Source: Vandiemenella viatica
Lineage: Eukaryota > Arthropoda > Insecta > Orthoptera > Morabidae
Length of the DNA: 64,000 bases
NCBI GenBank assembly: GCA_031002005.1
Contig: CM061921.1
Span: 128,370,597 to 128,434,596, forward strand
Reading direction: 5' to 3'
Shown here: one piece after another, positions 1-10,815 of the stretch
How positions within the stretch are numbered: the first letter of the stretch is position 1
How the letters are laid out: the number at the start of each line of letters is the position of its first letter
Notes under the pieces: model-generated
What the model saw: the letters and a program-made list of their open reading frames with translations, nothing else
The model's database searches: none
Told to the model about the DNA's origin: nothing
Position numbers and translations under genes: made by a program

Positions 1-883
1 TGAGTATCATGATTTGGTATAAATGATCTGACTAACAGATTCTTGACTGAGCAGTAATGCAATTTCCACTACCGTCAGAAATCAACAACATATTTATGTG
101 TTTATCCAGTTTGTCTGCAGTTAGATGGCGGGATCCAACAACGATGTGATTATCTCTACTAATTTCATTCTTACCGAATACATTAATGGAATATATCTGG
201 ATTCTGCATCTCAAATTTGGAAATGTCTAAGAGTCTCACTGGAAACTTAATGTTATTGAAACAGAAAGTGTAGCTAGAGTATACTTTTTCATAAGTATTA
301 ACTCTTTCAAGTTTGCTGTTTAGCGCCTTTACTTGAGATGCGAGAATCGTCCTTAGAGAGCATAGCACATCATTGTTCTCAATATTGACTACTGCCTTGA
401 TTCTACAGATATCGAGTGACATTACAAAATAGAAAGACCATCGACAGAATGGTTCAAATTTTGAAATGTCAACGTCAGGGAGATGATTCTATAAAGAGTT
501 TAGTCACTGTCCCGGTCTTGAAACTCTGAATTTGTTTCATGATCTCCGGCCTCACATAGACCACACACCAATCAGTCAGGAAAAAACTTATTGTGATCTG
601 ACGCATCATAGTTAAAAAAAACACATTCGAGCGGTTTATAAATGTTGATCCTTCTGTAATTTAAAGTCGATAATCAATGCAACCTAAACTTTTATGGCGG
701 GTGGTGATTATTAACTATTTCACGAATTTTATTTCCAAAAGCTTAAAGCTTGCGTTGATAATATTACTTGGTTATTTAATGTTTTCGGGATTTTGAATGG
801 TTCCGGAATTAATTCTACCAGCAAAAGCACTTTCCTTACACTCGACTTGCCTATATGTTGGGAAATTTATGTTGGGAACAGTT
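1..883 (-). other. Unassigned AT-rich region with possible decayed coding on the minus strand
   Basis: Two short minus-strand frames (183-422, 79 codons; 32-214, 60 codons) lie collinearly and together read like a piece of a larger decayed protein. They contain leucine- and asparagine-rich text, not low complexity. I do not recognise the family; an arthropod retroelement gag-like protein is possible but unproven. The remaining bases (423-883) show no gene, tRNA or repeat I can name. Confidence 0.2.
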
Positions 884-893
884 TGAAAATGTT

Positions 894-1150
894 AGGCCGA
901 GAGTAGTGGGTGATTGGTTAACGCCCTGGCCCGCATTCGGGAGGACGCCGGTTCGAATCCCCGTCCGGTCATTCAGATTTGGGTGTTCCATTGTTTCCCC
1001 AAATCACTCCAGGCTCCTGGTGAATGCCGGGATGCCTCCTTCCAAAAAAGGCCATGGCCGAATACCTACCCTTTCCTCGTCCCCAGGCCCATCACGCTAT
1101 TAATCACCTCGACGACGTCGGTGAGGCGTAAAGCTATAAGTAAAAAAAAA
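894..1150 (+). mobile_element. tRNA-derived SINE, full length, tail variant 2
   Basis: The head is tRNA-like, with a box B match (GGTTCGAATCC) at 950-960 and a degenerate box A upstream. It is followed by the body motif about gttttccatggtttccc and ends in a short poly(A) at 1142-1150. A 10-bp direct repeat TGAAAATGTT flanks it exactly (884-893 and 1151-1160), so the ends are well supported. The 3' part reads cacctcgacgacgtcggtg, unlike the copies at 11.1 and 57 kb. It sits only a few bases beyond the stop codon of terminal exon 3c of the neighbouring minus-strand gene. Dead or non-autonomous; it would depend on a LINE partner. Confidence 0.9.
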
Positions 1151-1167
1151 TGAAAATGTTTGAAGTG

Positions 1168-1270
1168 TTAGATGTCCCAGTTGTTAATTGCTGGGTTTGC
1201 GCAATTCCTGCCCTGGTTAGTGTTGGACTCCATACTGGAGTAGCAGAGGAGCCCGTTTATAGATCTGGTC
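1168..1270 (-). CDS. Alternative terminal exon 3c
   Basis: The acceptor is TTTGCTGTTGCAG. In phase with exon 2 it adds 34 residues beginning KTRSIN and containing SMESNTN, and ends at TAA (1170-1168). It shares start phase, motif order and approximate length with exon 3b. A SINE inserted immediately downstream, so any 3' UTR beyond 1161 has been displaced. Confidence 0.4.
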
Positions 1271-2040
1271 CTGCAACAGCAAAAAGTTATATACGAACAT
1301 CAAATTAATGAGTTACAAATTAACAAAATAACGTAGTTATGTCAAAAAAAAAAATTTACCAATAGTCCTATTACTCCATATCGGTAGCGGTGTTCATAGG
1401 TCTGTCGATTGTAACTATGACGATGTTGGTACCAGACTCCATATTGGCTGCCCAATCGAAGTCGTTTATAGATCTGATCCTGTAACAAAAAAATAATAAT
1501 AATAATAATAATAATTAAGCAGTTGTATAGCAAGTAAATAAAGCAAAACTCACCAACAGTTCTAAGACTCTAGTTTCATGGGTGCAATGATGGCGTGTCC
1601 TGAGTAGTCAATATCCCCGACTCAGTATACGCCAAATTCCACATCGACAGCCCCGTCAGTTGTGGAGTTGGCGATGGCAAGGCTGTAGACTCTGAAAAAA
1701 GGAAAACAAGTTATATGATAAGGGGATCTTTGACGAGAAAATTATGTAGTTACGTTAAGGAAATATACTTTCCGCTATCCATGCTCCTTCGTTTTGAGGA
1801 AGGCGTTGTATCTTCCTGGTTGTTCCTTTTTTCACCTCCTTTACAGTCCATATTTATTAAATCCTCCCAACGATACTGACGATCTGAAAAAATGGAACTA
1901 TTAATTACATTTTAACCACTTATATTATAACAGCAATATTAAATATTACACTTACCAGCATCCTTGAAGGAAATAAGTTCAGCCAGATCAAACTGTTGGG
2001 AAAAAATTGAAGTAGCATCTGTTTGATTGTCCGTATTCAT
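1168..2040 (-). CDS. Candidate small multi-exon gene with three alternative terminal exons; function unknown
   Basis: Exon 1 (2040-1956, ATG start) ends in GCT G|GTAAGTG. Exon 2 (1883-1769) begins after a pyrimidine-rich TTTTTTCAG and ends before GTATAT. Three candidate last exons follow at 1691, 1479 and 1270. Splicing is phase 1 then phase 2, and the frame stays open to a stop in every combination, giving 89, 102 or 100 residues. Exon 1 encodes an acidic and hydrophobic stretch with a DLAELISF motif. Exon 2 encodes a tryptophan, a cysteine and many lysine and arginine residues (EKRNNQED, SSKRRS). I do not recognise the family. It could be a host gene, or a gene captured by or derived from a transposon. 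Splice sites and frame are seen; expression is inferred. Confidence 0.45.
1371..1479 (-). CDS. Alternative terminal exon 3b
   Basis: The acceptor is TTTGTTACAG. In phase with exon 2 it adds 36 residues beginning KIRSIN and containing NMESGTN, and ends at TAA (1373-1371). It is a clear paralogue of exon 3c: both share the acceptor-proximal GATCTATAAACG-like bases and the MESxTN codons. Confidence 0.45.
1490..1517. repeat. (AAT)n microsatellite
   Basis: About nine AAT units lie in the intron-like spacer between terminal exons 3a and 3b, directly upstream (minus sense) of the 3b acceptor. Confidence 0.9.
1622..1691 (-). CDS. Alternative terminal exon 3a
   Basis: The acceptor is CCTTTTTTCAG. 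In the phase set by exon 2 it adds 23 residues ending in EFGVY and a TGA at 1624-1622. The same frame stays open past the TGA to a TAG near 1561, just before a GTGAGT. The TGA may therefore be a later mutation in a longer terminal exon. Its 3' border resembles that of exon 3b. Confidence 0.4.
1769..1883 (-). CDS. Exon 2 of the candidate multi-exon gene
   Basis: 115 bp, entered in phase 1 and left in phase 2. The acceptor is TTCCATTTTTTCAG; the donor GTATAT is weaker. It encodes about 38 residues rich in K, R, N, D and E, with one Trp and one Cys, and no recognised domain. Confidence 0.45.
1956..2040 (-). CDS. Exon 1 of the candidate multi-exon gene
   Basis: It starts with ATG at 2040 and encodes 28 codons plus one base. 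The donor GTAAGTG lies at 1955-1949. An upstream AG after a pyrimidine run near 2056 could make this an internal exon with an untranslated leader. A diverged duplicate of its 3' half and donor lies at 2132-2161. Confidence 0.45.
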
Positions 2041-2131
2041 AACACATTGACGCTCTCAGAACAAAAAGATAACGATTAATTTCAATCTAACTACTTGGAA
2101 AATAATTACAAATATTAAATATTACACTTAC

Positions 2132-2161
2132 CAGTATCCTTTAGTTAGCAAGATCAGACAT
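2132..2161 (-). pseudogene. Diverged duplicate of exon 1 with intact donor
   Basis: The donor and following intron bases (GTAAGTGTAATATTTAA) are identical to those of exon 1. The coding side reads MSDLAN then a stop, against FDLAELISFKDA in exon 1. It looks like a partial tandem duplication that lost its frame. Confidence 0.35.
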
Positions 2162-2219
2162 AGCAGAGAGCTACAATGATAACTGTAGGAGACGAAGCAA
2201 TGGAGGGCAGTTCCTTATA

Positions 2220-2627
2220 CAGGGTGGTCAGAAATTCACTCATCGGCGGGTAAGGGCAGTATTCGGGACGTTGCACTAACGAAATAAATACAAAAAAACT
2301 ATTAAAAGACGCACCGTTTTTTAGTTATACGCAGCTAAAGTTGGCCAATAATAGCGCTGCGCGGGCGAATTCAAACAGCCTTCCATAGGCGGTGTTGCCA
2401 AGCGTACTCGAGGCATGAGACCGCCAAAGAAAACGAAAAGAAAAACTCTCTTCGGATGTGGGGATCGAAGCCGCAACCTTCAGACTGAGAGTTTGTCATC
2501 TTACCGACTACGCTACCAAGCCACTAGAATTTCCTTGTTTTTACAAGCCACTAGGGCGGACTGTTTGTTCGTAATCGGAATTGATCGGTAATCCGCGACA
2601 TTTTTCGGTGGTGGGGCTAAAGGATTT
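2220..2627 (+). repeat. Left terminal inverted repeat (about 400 bp)
   Basis: It is reverse-complementary to the pieces at 4447-4513, 11101-11132 and 11390-11703 over its full length, with scattered substitutions and small indels. Unlike its partner it has no insertions, so it serves as the pre-insertion reference for both the LINE and the SINE. Confidence 0.9.
2452..2525 (-). other. tRNA-like sequence inside the left terminal repeat
   Basis: On the minus strand it reads a D-arm-like TAGTCGGTAAG, then a region like the anticodon arm of lysine tRNA, then a box B-like GGCTTCGATCC. It matches the tRNA-like segment in the right repeat at 11399-11475. It is not a functional tRNA gene: the acceptor stem does not pair and the box B has a change. 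Confidence 0.6.
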
Positions 2628-3258
2628 TTTTTTTATGGGAATTGATTTTTTAATTAGTTGATCTGCTTGCTAGATTAATTTTTAATTTTTGTACAAAAAT
2701 CGTTTAGTTACTGGCCAAAAAAAAAAAATCTGCAAACTTAATTTATTCGTTGCAAAGAAGCTTCTTATATTCCATGTAATCGTATTTCACTAGATTTCAA
2801 TCACAACATTTTTATTGATTAACGTGAATATCCTTGCTACTATTTTGCAACAATAAAACAAAAAACAATAAACTTTTTGGAAAAATGAACAATAAACCCA
2901 TTCTATCGTTTGTAACTTAACTTTCTCTGCTGCAAAAAGTCTGTTCTTATTCAAACAAGTTGTAAACATTTTGATAACGTGTATAAACTCGCTAACGCGC
3001 GGCTAGCCGCAAAAGGTAAACAAGCTGTTACCCATTGAAAGCCCTTTTGTCACTGATACCAAACAAAATTATTGTACAGTAGTTTCATTTCCAACTTGAC
3101 GTTATCAGTCGCAGCATTGAAACTCAACACGGATTTACTTACAATAAGCGTCAACTCGCGACAGTAACCGTAAAATAAATAATCTCTGAAAAATCTTGTT
3201 TTTAGTAAAAATGTATCCCAATAAACAACAATAACAAAAAAATACGGTCCCTTACATT
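2628..3258. other. Transposon internal noncoding, downstream of transposase
   Basis: AT-rich, no open frame, between the left terminal repeat and the transposase stop. Probably 3' untranslated and spacer sequence of the transposon. Confidence 0.5.
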
Positions 3259-4463
3259 TTAAAGCAACTGCTAAACTGTCCTCCCTCAACTACAATACCG
3301 GCACGACAACGCTGAGTTACTGAATTTGCGAGTCTTCTAAAATTGTATCTTTCTCTAATTTCATCAAAAGCTAGAATTATCCTAGTCAAAAGTTCTTCCT
3401 CTGTTTCTACTTCGGTCTCATAAACAATGGCCTTGACAGCTCCCCGAGCTGGCTAATGAATTGGGCCTCCTCGACCAATCCACCTGTTAGGATACAATGC
3501 ATCCAAGTGTTGTGACGTACCGGTACTGCAAAATGCAGCGGCGCGCCGTTATGTTGAAACCACATGTCATTACGAATTGCCAAAGGAACGTCTTCTAAGT
3601 ACAACAGAAGGACGTTTTCATGAAATGCTAAATAAGAAGCGCCATTTAAACGTTACGGAAGTAGAACAGTGCCTAGTATTAACTCGCCCAAAATACCCGC
3701 CCAAATGTTAACACTAAATTTGTGTTGGTGTAACTTGACAAAATTTGCATGTGGATTTTCGACATCCTAGATGTGGCTGTTTCGGCTATTAAAACACTCC
3801 TCCCTGGTAAAGCACGCCTCATCCATCCACAGCACCTTCCTTTCAAAGTTTGGATAATCGTTACATTGCTGCAGGTACCACTGTGAAAACTGAACTGGAA
3901 GTGGAAAATCGTCTTCCTCTAAATCTTGGACGTTTTGAAAGTGAAAGGGATCTAGCCCTTCGTCGTGAAGGACGTCCAAAACAGTGGCATGTGAGGCCTG
4001 GTAATTAAAAAACAACAAAAATGACCCTATTGAAAGGCTGCATTTAAACGGAGTATTTGAGGGATCACTTAGACTGGACGCACCTGCAAAGCTTGGCAAT
4101 GACCCTAGAGCTTGACCTCGGATTATCAGCAATCATTTCCAGGACATTGTCTTCAAATCCTACACTCCGCCTGAACCTATTACGTCCGGGGTCGGGCCTG
4201 TGGACAAAAATACTGCCCGTCTCCCTCAACCTTCTGTCAACCAACACAAAAGTGTTTGCCGATGGAATCACACAGTTAGGAAATCGAGTCGTGTAAATCT
4301 TAACTGCTTCGGCCCTGTTTTGTCCAGCAGTGCCATACGCCAAATGCATATCGGCGTACTCTTCAAAACGAAAATTGATGACGTTGCATGATGACAGTGT
4401 CGTTATTGGTAAGTTGTGTTCGACTGAGAGACTTCTTTTGGCATGGTCCTCTAGCCCCACCAC
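3259..4463 (-). pseudogene. DUF4817 + DDE transposase, disrupted
   Basis: The N-terminal part (4463-4065) has the DUF4817 helix-turn-helix pattern: EEYADMHLAYG, a RFP..IPSANTF block, an RLRETGS block, then NPRSSSRVIAK. The middle part (4065-3767) has the FTREECFNSRNSHI catalytic-region motif preceded by WMDEA. The C-terminal part (3604-3259) has MWFQHNGAP and AIVYETEVETEEELL, ending ...SCFKM and stop. There are frameshifts near 4070 and 3605, a stop near 3660, and a deletion that removed the expected W..RSPDLTPLDF segment near 3445. With that segment gone a catalytic acidic residue is missing, so it cannot act. Confidence 0.85.
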
Positions 4464-4513
4464 CGACTTCCCGAAAAATGTCGCGGATTACCGATCAATT
4501 CTGATTACGAACA
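4447..4513 (-). repeat. Right terminal inverted repeat, inner segment
   Basis: Reverse complement of 2566-2627, with a 5-base insertion near 4469. It stops at the LINE's poly(A) end at 4513 and resumes at 11101. Confidence 0.9.
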
Positions 4514-4551
4514 TTTTTTTTTTTTATTTTTTTTTTATTTAGCACACATTT

Positions 4552-5627
4552 TTACAGCCTAGTATCTAGAAACTAAAATAGGCCTTAATTTAACACAACA
4601 GTTTTACATTTGATATTTCAACAGATAATTTCACAATGATAATTTCAATTTTTGTTATGTATGGCTTTGGCAATATCTGTACAGTCTTTTCTTGTTGGCA
4701 CAATACATACGATTGTTCCGCTGTTAACATATATTATAACTTTCTAAACTTGCTGCATTTTGTCATAATTGATTTATTATAGTGTTCTAGTTTTGTATGG
4801 TGTCTGCAGTTTCCTGTCCACTTTATGGTTAGAATTTTGAATATTTCACTTTGTCACTTCGTACGTCTACGACTACTACTATTACTAAACTATTACTACT
4901 ATCTACTACTCTACCATCTAAGAAAGCATTTTCCAGCATTGGTATCGGTGCGGTAATCCGAATTCCAAATCTCCCGGAATAGCGCACGTTCTCAGTCTCT
5001 CTGGCAGCCAAAGTGACCGAGAAGGCCGCCCATCGGGAGACTGGCCACCTCCAACACTGGTTGTGAGAACTAATTTTCAATGATATATATGTAATTGCAG
5101 AAGTAAGGAGTCTTTAATATCCGGCTAGTAGGTTGTTCGTTTCACAGGTGAACTAGATTAGTTTAACATCTACTGCTGGTATTTGTTATTTTCAATATTT
5201 GAACAAATTCCTATTTTAAGATTATTGGCTACATAATTTACAACTTTTACCCTTAACTAACAATTAACATTTTTACATATTTTAAGAGATAACAATGTTT
5301 TACTTCAGAAGCGGCTCGAGACTGCAACTATTATCTATTATTTGTGTTATTGCAATTTCAGACCACATTTTATGCATCGGACTATAGTTCATGTGAGCAC
5401 TAGTAAAGAACTTATACATACATTATATACTTTCATACGTGTTGCTTCAGCAAGTTCTTGTTTATAGGTAGAATCTCCAGTGATGTTGCTGCGAAATGGT
5501 CCATTTAAAGTCTTTAATATGGTGTAAACACTCCTCTCCGCAGACCAGCTGGTTGCGTTTTCAGCACGATATACGATTCGCTGATTGAGTGCTTAGACAC
5601 GCATTCGCTTGTGGCAGCTCTCGGGTG
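4552..5627 (-). other. 3' untranslated region of the R1-clade LINE
   Basis: About 1.1 kb downstream of the ORF2 stop. It contains a short simple-sequence patch of CTA/ACT trinucleotides near 4868-4918 and otherwise no coding frame longer than 83 codons. Confidence 0.7.
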
Positions 5628-8600
5628 TTACTCTGTGACGTCATAGTCGGCTTGACTTGGCCTTCCTCTTGCTGTCGCTAAACTTTGCATGAATCTCTCC
5701 TTTTGCAGTTTGGATATATTCTGCGTCACTTCGTCTAGTTTGCGCCAAAGTTGCTCATTTTTTAGTATGTCTTCCGTTTTCATGTTTCTTAGTTCATGAA
5801 ATCCTTCGTTTCTGGCTTCTGCCATTTGGTGTGCAATCCCAGACGATGTGTTCGGGTGTACCCTCTTCCCGCACTCACACAAGCTTGTGTCTTTTAGTCC
5901 TCTTTTATGTAATAGGCTGGGATATGGCCCGTGTCCAGTGATGTAATGAACAAGTCCGGTGACGGATCTAGGTGGCGAAGGTTTAATCTCTCTTGAATTG
6001 TTGGCCAAATATTGTAGGTTCTCCTGCCAGTTGTACTACGCGACCACTGTTGTTGCCATTCTTCCATCAAGACTGTTTTTATTTCCCGTGCTTCTGTAAC
6101 CGGTCTTCCTAAAATTTGTTCTACTTTGTCGGCGTCACCGGTTCGTAGCCAATAGTGTGCCCCTCTCTTTCTAACTTCTAGGTCAAGTGGCCAAACGCCC
6201 AACGCAACCAGCAGAGAGTCGGTCGCTGTTGTGCTATATGCACCACTTAATCTTATCAGTATGCTTCTTTGTACGCTTCTTAGTGCCTGGCGAGGTTTAA
6301 CTTGTCGTAACTTATGCGCCCACTGCTAGCAGCATATCCCACAATCGAGGATAATATACTGTCGTGATACCTCCTTATTATGGACGTTGGAAGATGAAAT
6401 CTTCTTTGCCCAATACTGATCAGTTTGTTCATCACTATTTTGGCACGACTGCACACCTCCGTTATATGGTCAGTAAAATTTAGTCGCTCGTCTAGCGTGA
6501 CTCCCAAGTATTTACAAGTTCTAACTCTTTTTATGGAGACGTCGTTAACTTTTATTATTGGATTTCGCTTGGGGCGGCCACTGAGAACCATGAATTGAGT
6601 CTTGTGTGGTGCAAGGGTTAATTTCACTTTGGAGCACCAGTTTTGTAAATGTCTTAATGCCATTCTGCTTCTAGCTCTACTTCGTCCCTTGTTCCGCCTT
6701 GTATCAGCAGTAGAAGGTCATCCGCGAAGGCAACAAGCCCCAGGAGTCCTTCTTGCCCAATCATGCTTTCTATGGCCATTTCGAATGTTACGTCCCAGAA
6801 CACTGGTCCACACACCGATCCTTGCGGACAGCCTTTAGTTAATTTTTTCTCTATTCACTCGTTGACATCTCGTTGGCAAATCGGTTTTTACAGTAGTCGC
6901 GTAACGTCCATAGAGGTTACTAGAATTCCTATTTCTCGCAGGCGGCTAAAAAGAGCCGGCCACCATAAGTTATCGAATGCTCCAGCAATGTCGACGGCGA
7001 TAGCTATTACATACTTGCTCTTACTACTTTTCACTAGATGCACGGCCTTATTTATGGCATCGTCGGTCGACCTACCCGCTCTGAAACCAAACTGATGTAC
7101 ACTCATACCATACTTTTTCCTGTGTTCCTGTAGTTCCATACTAAAATTTTTCCTGCACTTTTCCAAGCACATTTAGCAGACAGATCGGCCGATAGGATTT
7201 AGGATTTAATGGATCCTTGTCGTTCCCTTTCTTTAGGATCACCACTTCACTCTGCTTCCAGATATTTGGAACCCTGCCTTGCTGAAGGCATTTATTAAAT
7301 CATATGCAGAGTGGTAAAGTCAACTGGACCACTAATGCCTGGAGCACTTCAGCAGCGATTCCGTCCGGTCCAGGTGTCTTTTTCCGCGACATGGCGTTAA
7401 TCGCTTTAATTACTTCGTCTGGTGTCACATCATCCGCTAAAGTAGCTGAGGTATAAATTTCATTGTGACCTTTACGGAGATTTTCTTGCTCTAAACTTTC
7501 ACCTACTGCCTCATCGTCGGGTAATAGTACTTTTAACAGTTCCTCAGCTGTTGCGCTCCAATTGGCCGTCATGGTCCCGTCTGCCCTTCTTACGGTTGAT
7601 AGTGTAGTCGGTGGTCTCAATTTGCTAGCTGCGATCTTGTAGGGGACGCCCCAGGGATCTGACTTTAAATTAGCGTTTACATAAGCCTCCCAACTCTGCT
7701 GCTTTGTTTTTATTAGCAGCTCTTTAAAGGCAGTCTTCCTTCCCTGTATCTATCGAGAAGCAAGCACCTATCGGCAGCAATCATGCACCGTTGGTACTCT
7801 TTTCTCGCCTTCCTCATCTCCGATCGTAGTTTTTGCAGTCGGTCGCTCCACGGTATGTCTGTAGTATTCGCTGGTCTTTTGAGGGGAATGGCTATTTTCA
7901 TTACGCGCTGAATTTCACGCGTGATCCCTCTTGCTATGACATCTACATCATTACCTTCCAATAGATCCACTGGTAGACGGAATTCATCTCTTAGTTTGCC
8001 CAATCTGCCCTACGTAAGTTATATTTTTTCCTTGTGTCGTTAATTTCATTGATTTGCAACCTACCTTTGGCCAGATCAAACAGAATCAAGTTGTGGTCAC
8101 TTGTAGTTTCGTTTTCAACCACCCTCCAGTTTCTGGCTAGGTTTCCTGCCAGCTGGTTGGTCAGCGTTACATCGATATTCGATTTTGCACCGGCTCTATT
8201 ACTAACGTTGGAGCATTATTAGGGCAGTTCCTGACTTCCAGGCATAACTCATTTAACAGTTCCTCTACCATTAAGCCTCGTTCATCCGTTGTATCACTGT
8301 ACCAGAGCGGGGAGTGTGCATTTATATCTGCTGTTATAATTATCCTTTGATCTTGTAACTCAGTGCAAATTTTTCTTATTTTATTTAGATAAGCATCTAT
8401 AGGGTCCTTATATTGGCAGTACATCGATACCAAAGTAACGCTACACCACCCGGTATCGATCTCTGCACATGCTGTGTGCTCATCACAGTATTGCGATATT
8501 TTGGTTACAGTTAGTTCTTTGTTTAGTACAATGATTCCTGCCATAGGTTTAGGTCCACTTACTATGGTTTGTGAGGATACTGGCATGTGTGGTATTTGTC

Positions 8601-8727
8601 CGCCCTTAGAGTAAGGCTCTTGCACACAGATAACATCCCAGTCATGTTGCGCAGCAAGATTCCTTAGCTCATGCAGGACCATATTTGTCCGTCTTGCATT
8701 AATTTGTGCAACTTTGATGTACCTTTC
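5628..8727 (-). pseudogene. R1-clade ORF2: endonuclease, reverse transcriptase, C-terminal zinc motif
   Basis: The endonuclease (8720-8167) shows KVAQINARRTN, ICVQEPYS and ADINAHSPLW. The linker (8003-7713) is followed by the reverse transcriptase: KTPGPDGIAAEV near 7370, QFGFRAGRSTDD and DIAGAFDNLWW (7100-6960), and the catalytic FADD at 6728-6717. The thumb region KTQFMVLSGRP and CKYLGVTLD is at 6600-6500. The C-terminus (6200-5628) has TGHGPYPSLL and CECG, typical of the terminal Cys/His motif of R1-like proteins. At least five frame changes or stops interrupt it. It would encode target-primed reverse transcription when intact. ORF1 ends at almost the same base that ORF2 begins, in a different frame. 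Confidence 0.85.
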
Positions 8728-8729
8728 AT

Positions 8730-10746
8730 CTATGGGTGTTTAGTGTAAACATTACTCTGAGGCCATGGAAGTTTCGCGTCGAAAACTATCCTTCCATGAG
8801 TCATCACAAATTGTTTATATATTTGGTCCGGGTCAAAAATCTCATTTCTGTTGTTGAATAATTTTTTAACTAGCGTCAACAACTGGGCTGGATCCGTGGG
8901 TAGTTGCTGGCCTTGAGTTGTATTCTGTCCACTGCCTTCAAGTTGGGGAAATGTGACAGTTTTCCCTGCTGGGTGCAGCATCCTAGTGAGGTGCCTAAGC
9001 GCCATTGCCAACACATGCTCTTGTTCTAATCTGCTAATTTTTTACCGTGTTCTCAAGGTCTATGTATATTTTTGTGGGATCTAACGCAGCTCTTTTTTCA
9101 AACTTTGTTTGCAGTGATATTTTAGGGTGTGTAGATGCGCTGCCGTCGGGCTTGCATCGACCAAGTTAGGCCCTTTACACCAACCAAGTCCTGCCCTTCT
9201 TCCTGGGTAAGGAGTGGTAACAGTTTGTGTGATTGTATCCTTCAGTCTGGTTTTTATTTTTGCGTATTCTTCGATCTGAACTGCAGTGTCTTTCGCTATG
9301 TGTTTCGTCTCTACGTATTCTTCAGTCTGAACTGTAGCATCTTTCGTTGTGTTTTGTGTCTCTGCGACTTCTTCCGTCTGTACTGCTGAGTCTATCATTT
9401 TTGGTGCTAAGTCTCGGCCTTGTTTTTTACTTCTAAAGTTTGCCGCTCGTTCTGCATCCCTGCGCTTCCGTGACGGATTTTTATTTTTTCTCTTGTTTGT
9501 TATTACTATCCCATGTTTATCATACATAAGGGTTTTTTCAATCCCTTTTGCTGTTTTAACTGGCTTATCCATAATCTATTCGGCTGATCATACGCTGAAG
9601 GAGCATCTGATAGGTTAGACACTCCTTCCCTTTCTTTTTGCACGTTTTACCTCTCTTCGCACATGGGATGCATACAGGTGCAATGTTTTTCTTTTCGCAT
9701 TGGTCTTTCTTGTGTCCAGTCGCACCGCAGTGGCCGCATGTTGAGTCAGCTTGCTGACAGTGCTTGCTGATATGACCCCAATCACAGCACCTTACACAGT
9801 TCGATACTGTAATGTAATCCTTAGCCGTCACAGCTGAAAATTCAATGAATATTTTTTTCTGTTCCAACAACATATTTCTAACTTTTCCACTAACTTCCAC
9901 TACATGATGGACGGTAGCCTTATTTCTCGGACCTGTTTTAAATCTGGTTTGAAACCTTCTACGAAATCAGTTCTGGCTGCTTTGTCTTCAAAATTTTGCT
10001 CATAAACAATATCTCTCAATTTCTCTGTATCGATGGAGACTGGTATATCATATAGAATGACTAACGGCTTCCGCTTCCTGGGTAATTCGCATCTCATGTC
10101 AGTATTAAGTGTCTGGTTGTCTAGAATTTTCTTTGCATCCTGCGCGGTGTTTGTCTCAACAATTACAGCTTGCTTTGTTGTCCTGACTCTGTTTATTTTT
10201 ATTTTATCTTTCTGCGGCCTTAGTATCGTAGTGACTTTCTCCGCCACTTGTTTAGGCGTCTCCCCTTTTTTAGAAGAAATGAACACTGCACAAGTCGCTG
10301 TTGGGGTTATCATACTTTTTGGTGTGTGCCTTCCACCAGTAGCTGCGACAGTAGCATAGCTATGTGTGGGTTGCACACCCCCGCTTTCCTTAATTTCTTG
10401 TCTTAGTCTATTATTTTCGTTGATTAACTCCTTCAGTCTTCCCTCCATATGAGATACAGCGACTGCCCAGGACGCAAACTTATCCTTTAGCTCTCTTAGT
10501 TTTTGCTCTGATAATTTTTGGCCATGGATCTCATTTAGGTATTTAACTAGCTCCTCGTACCTCTCTCCAAATGCAAAAGGAATTGCATTTGGAACGCAGT
10601 CACTAGTATCGCTTGTCGTCCTTAAAAATAATTATCCAGATATATTATTAACAAAAAAAATAAAGTAAATTGTTTTAAGAATAAAACTGTAGAAAACTAA
10701 GGGCCTACTTTAGGTAACAAGGTAGTAGGCTATGTAACATCAGGAA

Positions 10747-10782
<36 letters not shown>

Positions 10783-10815
10783 GCTTGTCGTATTCATTCC
10801 GTTACTGAGCTCCAT
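8730..10815 (-). pseudogene. R1-clade ORF1 (gag-like RNA-binding protein), disrupted
   Basis: The frame opens at an ATG at 10815. It is split by a retroposon at 10620-10779, where the reading frame crosses the target duplication cleanly, and continues through a coiled-coil-like ELINENNRLRQEI stretch. An RNA-recognition-like region near 10300-9950 follows (KPLVILYDIPV). Cysteine knuckles lie at 9810-9680 (CVRCCDWGHISKHC, then CGHCGATGHKKDQC, then CIPC). After a frame change a basic region with three VQTEE-type repeats (9400-9230) follows, then a C-terminal part to 8730. It would bind LINE RNA. Breaks occur near 9900, 9570 and 9020. Confidence 0.8.
10620..10779 (+). mobile_element. Small poly(A) retroposon inside LINE ORF1
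   Basis: A 12-bp duplication ATCGCTTGTCGT flanks it exactly (10608-10619 and 10780-10791). It ends in a run of about 31 A (10749-10779). The 125-bp non-A part has no tRNA-like boxes and does not match the other SINEs here. It may be a 5'-truncated LINE end or an unnamed short retroposon. Confidence 0.8.

Noticed and set aside
32..422. SGNH-hydrolase-like gag protein of an arthropod retroelement
   Set aside because: Only a loose impression; no catalytic motif could be pointed to, so kept as unassigned.
9135..9618. Plus-strand frames 9135-9389 and 9349-9618, rich in Cys and Phe
   Set aside because: They are antisense shadows of the LINE ORF1.
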